Below are positions 7,500 to 10,594 of a stretch of 10,594 nt of DNA, in pieces. The position numbers were made by a program, and so were the translations under genes. Location of the stretch: positions 23,016 through 33,609 of the forward strand of contig KN817730.1 of the NCBI GenBank assembly GCA_000827495.1, written 5' to 3'. The DNA is from Hypholoma sublateritium FD-334 SS-4. Taxonomy: Eukaryota > Basidiomycota > Agaricomycetes > Agaricales > Strophariaceae. The first letter of the stretch is position 1, and each line of letters starts with the position of its first letter. The notes under the pieces were generated by a model. It ran no database searches, had not been told where the DNA came from, and saw only the letters and a program-made list of their open reading frames with translations.

Positions 7500-8404
7500 G
7501 AGCGCAGCGACAGGGCCCCGGGAGCACTGTGTGCAGCGGCCAGCAGTGCGACAGCGCGGATATGGAGCAACTGCGCACCGTGGTGTATCTGTCGCGATCG
7601 TCGTACGACGCGCCGCTCTTCTCGCCGCTGCACGCCGCCGCGTCGGCCCAGACACGTTGGGGACCGAATAGCGGGCTCGAAGATCCCGCCGCGCTGGTGC
7701 GCGCCCCCTAGAATGCGGAGGAACGCGGCGGCGGCGTCGATTACGGCAGTCCGGGCGCAGATGGGGTCCTGCGGGCGCTGTCCGTGGCGCGCTGCCTGAC
7801 CTGGTCAGCTGGGAGATGTAGCGGCGGTGAATATACGGTGCGTACCTCTCGATATCGCCGCCCCAGCGTTGGTGACTCCCGCAGATCCTCGCCGTTGTCA
7901 GCCCGTCGTCGTCGAGCAGGCGCGCGCCTCGCTGTCGTGCCGCGTATCCTGTAGCCGCCGCATCAGCGCATGACGTGTCCGTACCAGACGACGAGAGGAC
8001 TCACCTTGAGGAGCTTCGTTGAGCTCGCGAGGCCCCACAGACGTCGAATGGGGCGCGTCTGCGCGCTCTGTCCATGCGGGGTAGTCAGCTGTGGGCTGGC
8101 TGGAACACGGCGGTGCGTACCTGCTCAAGCATCGTGCCGCGAGCTGACCAGTGCTCCCAGCCGTGTGTGCGCCGCAGGTAGTCCATGGGGGTGGCGTCGT
8201 CAGGGATCGCGTTGTTCTTCGAGACGGTGGCGGTGAGGGGAACGATGGATCCATCGACGAACGAGGGCAGCGGTGTCTCCGTTCGGCAAGTGCAGGGGTG
8301 ACGGGGTGAAGGCGAGAATGGACGCGCGGAGCGAGGCGGGGCGATAGGCTGCAGACGAGAGCGACGTTGGTCGCCTCGCGGCCGGCGGGTTGCAGGTGAA
8401 GAGC
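7500..8404 (-). pseudogene. Decayed multi-exon gene remnant in GC-rich island (copy 1)
   Basis: Reading the minus strand gives a chain of protein-like pieces that cannot be joined without frame changes: LAFTPSPLHLPNGDTAAL, VDGSIVPLTATVSKNNAIPD, then DATPMDYLRRTHGWEHW to 8121; RADAPHSTSVGPRELNEAPQ (8067-8005); YAARQRGARLLDDDGLTTAR and RWGGDIERYAPYIHRRY (7948 onward); ARTAVIDAAAAFLRILGG; then WADAAACSGEKSGASYDDRD and TTVRSCSISALSHCWPLHTV (to about 7516). Two intervals look like fungal introns: 8120-8068 (GTACGC, CTGAC, CAG; 53 bp) and 8004-7949 (GTGAGT, CTGAT, CAG; 56 bp). The second restores a good frame; the first does not unless a frameshift is allowed. The word CGGTGCGTACC at its splice-like site recurs at 7836, so some of this is internal duplication. 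I read it as a degenerating orphan gene. It could still be a poorly modelled live gene. Family unknown. Confidence 0.35.
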
Positions 8405-8416
8405 GAGGCTGTGACA

Positions 8417-8470
8417 CAGCAGCTGTGACGAATCTGCGAAACGCATTTCGCAGATTCGTCACGGCTGCTG
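8417..8470. repeat. Long hairpin: 25-bp arms, 4-nt loop
   Basis: The inner 17 bp are a perfect inverted repeat, GTGACGAATCTGCGAAA (8425-8441) and its complement (8446-8462), around the loop CGCA. The pairing extends outward through AGCAGC/GCTGCT and a final C/G pair with one mismatch (T8424 opposite G8463, a wobble in RNA). A small dyad GCTGTG-A-CACAGC (8408-8420) overlaps its left foot. The arms match no other sequence seen in the window. It lies between the minus-strand decayed copies and the plus-strand repeat units. Confidence 0.9.
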
Positions 8471-8649
8471 AGCTGCAGCAGCGGCCAGCGACGCAGCGCG
8501 CGCGCCGCGCTGAGAGGATTCAAAGTTGTAATCAACAAACAACGAAAGGCGGAGGCGCGTCGCACGAGGACGGCACGTGATGTATTTTAAGCTCCGCTCC
8601 AATTTTTCTTTTTGTCTCTAAGTCCATGCGTGCTACTCAGATGCCAGCT
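8471..8649. other. Transition segment with GC dyad, then AT-rich
   Basis: The segment starts with CAGCGCG-CGCGC-CGCGCTG (a 19-bp alternating C/G dyad with 7-bp arms, about 8494-8512), a sequence prone to Z-DNA. It then drops to AT-rich sequence around 8520-8625 (TTTTTCTTTTTGTCTC). Nothing coding was seen. Confidence 0.4.
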
Positions 8650-9700
8650 CATCACCGCCAACGCCTGCCCGCCCCTTCCTCGCCGACCCATACCGCTACG
8701 ACGACACCCTCCGCCACGACCTCGACCTCGCCCGCTGCTCCCCTTCGTCGCAACCTCGCCCCAGACCGCCGGCGCACGAACAAGTCCGACCACATCGCCC
8801 ATACCGTCGCCTTTGTAGGGCGCCGCCCCGCCTGCTGACGATGACCTACCGCAGCCAGCGTGGCCTCCGACCAGCTCGCATACCTCGCGGCTGAGTACTG
8901 GCCGCGTCTCGATGCCCGGTGCATCACCCCGCTCAACGACGCTGCGGCGCCGCTGCTGCGTCTGCACTCTCGAAACTGACATATACCACGACGCCAACGC
9001 TGTCCACCATGGCGCAGTCCCCGCCCATAGCCGTCCTCTATCACCACCTTTCCCCAATGTTTCCCCGCCGACGCATACCTCGACGCCGAAGCCTTCCGCC
9101 GCGACCGCGACCTGGCCCAACGCTGCCATCCGTGATGCCCTCGCCACCGGTGCGCCCACGAGCCCGACCGCATCACACACATTGTCGCCAACACAGAGGG
9201 TGCTGCCCCGTCCGTCGATGATGGCCCAATGCAGCAGCCTGCAGCCAGCGTAACCCCACGCAGCTCGCGTGCCTTGCGGCTGATTACTGCACACGTCTCG
9301 ACCCCCGGTGCGTACCCCGCTTGCGTCTGCGCTCCTGAGATCGTCGCTGACGGATACTGCGATACTAACGCTCTCCGCCACATCCCAGCTTTCACCGTCA
9401 GCCGCCCTCCGTCACCACCTTGCCCCTGCCCGTCGCAGGGACAAGGCCAGCCGTCCTCGCCGTCGCCCCACACACCTCCGATACCGCCACAAAACAGCCC
9501 GTGCTCAGCGCTCGAGTACGAAGAGCGCCCCGCCGTCTCCGAGCGCGAGCCTGGCAACATGGCGTCCTCGACCTAGTGCCCCACAGGCTGCCGGCGCACG
9601 GAAACCACCAATCGTGTTTCCACAGGCGGCATAGCTGCTGCGCAGCTCGCAGGTACAGTGGCTGGGTACAAGGAGAGTTGCCGCCGGCGAAGGCCAGCGC
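8650..9700 (+). repeat. Degenerate ~390-bp tandem units with residual coding
   Basis: Three diverged units follow one another: A from about 8650, B from about 9039, C from about 9431 (partial, weakest). Anchors: GCAGCCAGCG at 8851 and 9241 (390 apart); CGTCTCGA with the following CCGGTGC at 8905 and 9294 (389 apart); CGCAGCTCGCAGG at about 9635 marks unit C. Matching peptides on the plus strand are GAAPPADDDLPQPA (A) and GAAPSVDDGPMQQPA (B), and SDHIAHTVA (A) and PDRITHIVA (B). Frames differ between units and stops intervene, so this is decayed protein-coding DNA or a satellite derived from it. Long minus-strand ORFs over the same bases are discounted as GC-rich antisense openness. Confidence 0.6.
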
Positions 9701-9719
9701 GACAACTCATGCACGCCGG

Positions 9720-10105
9720 CGCGATACGCTCGACGCCATCCTTGGGCACGACGACCCTTCCCCAGGCTCATTGTGCCACCCGGGCTGCGCGAGGTGGAGG
9801 CGGCGCACACGCTTGGCGGGGACGCGGCGGGGTGGGCGTGCCGCCCGCGGAGGAGAGGCTGACCGGGGCGAAGCGCAAAGCGGGGGCGGGGCTGAATTTG
9901 GGATGTGTAATCCCGTCGTTCGACGATGGCCCGAAGGCGCGGCTCATGGACGAGATCGCGCACACGACGGACGGGGAGCTGCGGTCGCCGCTGCCGAAGC
10001 GGGTGCGGATGCTGGGCGGGCGGACGAGGACTCGCCGCCGTTCATGCCCCCGCCGCCCGCTGTGCCAGCGGTGCCGCCTGGGCTTTGTGCGGTCAAGACA
10101 GTTTG
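9720..10105 (+). pseudogene. Frameshifted coding remnant, family unknown
   Basis: Four consecutive protein-like pieces run in order on the plus strand but in different frames: TLDAILGHDDPSP; then RLIVPPGLREVEAAHTLGGD (stop at 9860-9862); then EERLTGAKRKAGAGLNLGCV, IPSFDDGPKARLMDEIAHTT and LRSPLPKRVRML (to 10014); then ADEDSPPFMPPPPAVPAVPP. No GT-AG interval reconciles the changes, so at least three frameshifts are needed, or the pieces are separate remnants. KRK and PKRVRM are nuclear-signal-like. The GC-rich sequence ends shortly after and gives way to AT-rich DNA. No family recognised. Confidence 0.35.
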
Positions 10106-10504
10106 CGGAAGGTACCACCGCTACATTCCTTCGTCTCGTCCCCATCCCAGCTACATCTACTTATATCTAGTATTTACCTGTATTAATTTAAAAACAATAT
10201 AATTTCTATTACAAATCTACCAGTACTGTCATACTCTAAGAGATATATTTGCTACTCTACAAGCAATCTAGAGGGATCAAGGACACCCTTTGCTGTCTCT
10301 GGGGCAAATTTAAGTCNAATCTAGGTGTATCTAAGTCCAATCTAGGTAGAACTTGAGTCTATCTCAAAGCAACCTAGAGACATTTAGGAAGTCTCACTTA
10401 GGTAGACCTTGCTCCTGGTATCTTTTCAACTTTTTATCTCCCGGTATCTCCTGGTATCTCTAGGTATATTTCAGAGCCACCCAGAGAAAAAGTAGGTTTT
10501 CCTG
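10106..10504. repeat. AT-rich stretch with short degenerate repeats
   Basis: Composition changes to AT-rich at about 10150. TAAGTCNAATCTAGGT (10311-10326) recurs as TAAGTCCAATCTAGGT (10332-10347), a 21-bp period that predicts N10317 is C. AAGCAATCTAGAG (10261) recurs as AAGCAACCTAGAG (about 10367). A 10-bp tandem ATCTCCCGGT/ATCTCCTGGT/ATCTCTAGGT occupies 10436-10465, with CTCCTGGTATCT also at about 10412. No coding signal. Confidence 0.6.
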
Positions 10505-10594
10505 ATGAACGTGTTTCGCCCTCGAGCCATTTCGGAGACCGACGCTGAAATCGAGGAGCTGCAAACGGAGTGGGTTCACAATGAGTGGAGAGCC
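10505..10594 (+). CDS. Possible gene start, cut by window end
   Basis: The ATG at 10505 opens 30 codons to the window edge with no stop, beginning MNVFRPRAISETDAEIEELQ and continuing TEWVHNEWRA. An in-frame TAG lies four codons upstream, so this ATG would be the start. The charged, helical-looking composition (Glu/Asp/Gln with Trp) is unlike the Pro/Arg-rich chance translations of the GC-rich island. Only 90 bases are visible, so this may be chance. Family unknown. Confidence 0.35.
   Translation, partial: MNVFRPRAISETDAEIEELQTEWVHNEWRA

Noticed and set aside
8587..9381. Long minus-strand ORF of 264 codons, overlapping another of 302 codons (8652-9560)
   Set aside because: Both are antisense openness of GC-rich repeat units. 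Two overlapping long ORFs in different frames with Gly/Arg/Ala-heavy composition and no splice context are not convincing genes.

Overview
The window looks like nuclear DNA of a filamentous fungus, most likely a mushroom-forming basidiomycete (Agaricomycete). The evidence is spliceosomal introns of about 47-55 bp with GTRNGT-type donors and usually CAG/TAG acceptors, short divergent intergenic regions, proteins rich in Ala, Pro, Arg and acidic runs, and a gene fragment starting MVNPGGFKGIRK, which resembles a family of orphan proteins I recall from Agaricomycetes (memory only, no search). No bacterial gene, tRNA, rRNA or CRISPR array was found.

Layout. 1-1918 is gene-poor: four copies of a palindrome-like GGGCAATTACCC/GGGCAGTTGCCC motif (57-183), a 73-bp tandem repeat (604-829), then undistinguished sequence. 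1919-6253 is the gene-bearing part. It holds a two-exon orphan gene on the minus strand (2726 to 1919), a truncated 5' fragment of the MVNPG family on the plus strand (from 3145), a two-exon small orphan gene on the minus strand (3837 to 3328), and a four-exon gene on the plus strand (4023 to 6253). That last gene is predicted to encode a 694-residue nuclear protein with two CX2CX6C half-clusters, a long Ala/Lys/Glu coiled coil, a poly-Asp acidic block and a C-terminal coiled coil. It and the small gene are divergent over only 185 bp, so they may share a promoter.

An AT-rich spacer (6254-6530) leads into a GC-rich island (about 6530-10150) with no intact gene. The island is made of degenerate repeated segments in which recognisable peptides survive, but in shifting frames: decayed coding copies on the minus strand (about 6660-8400), a near-perfect 25-bp-arm hairpin (8417-8470), degenerate ~390-bp tandem units on the plus strand (about 8650-9700), and a frameshifted coding remnant (9720-10105). 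The end (10150-10500) is AT-rich with short repeats. A possible gene start at 10505 runs off the window.

Single-base ambiguities are concentrated in 3598-5909 (24 of 25), mostly next to G on the right or C on the left. This is what collapsed near-identical copies or two haplotypes differing at CpG sites would give. The best candidate for something undescribed is the divergent zinc-cluster/coiled-coil gene with its small partner. No function can be assigned from sequence alone.
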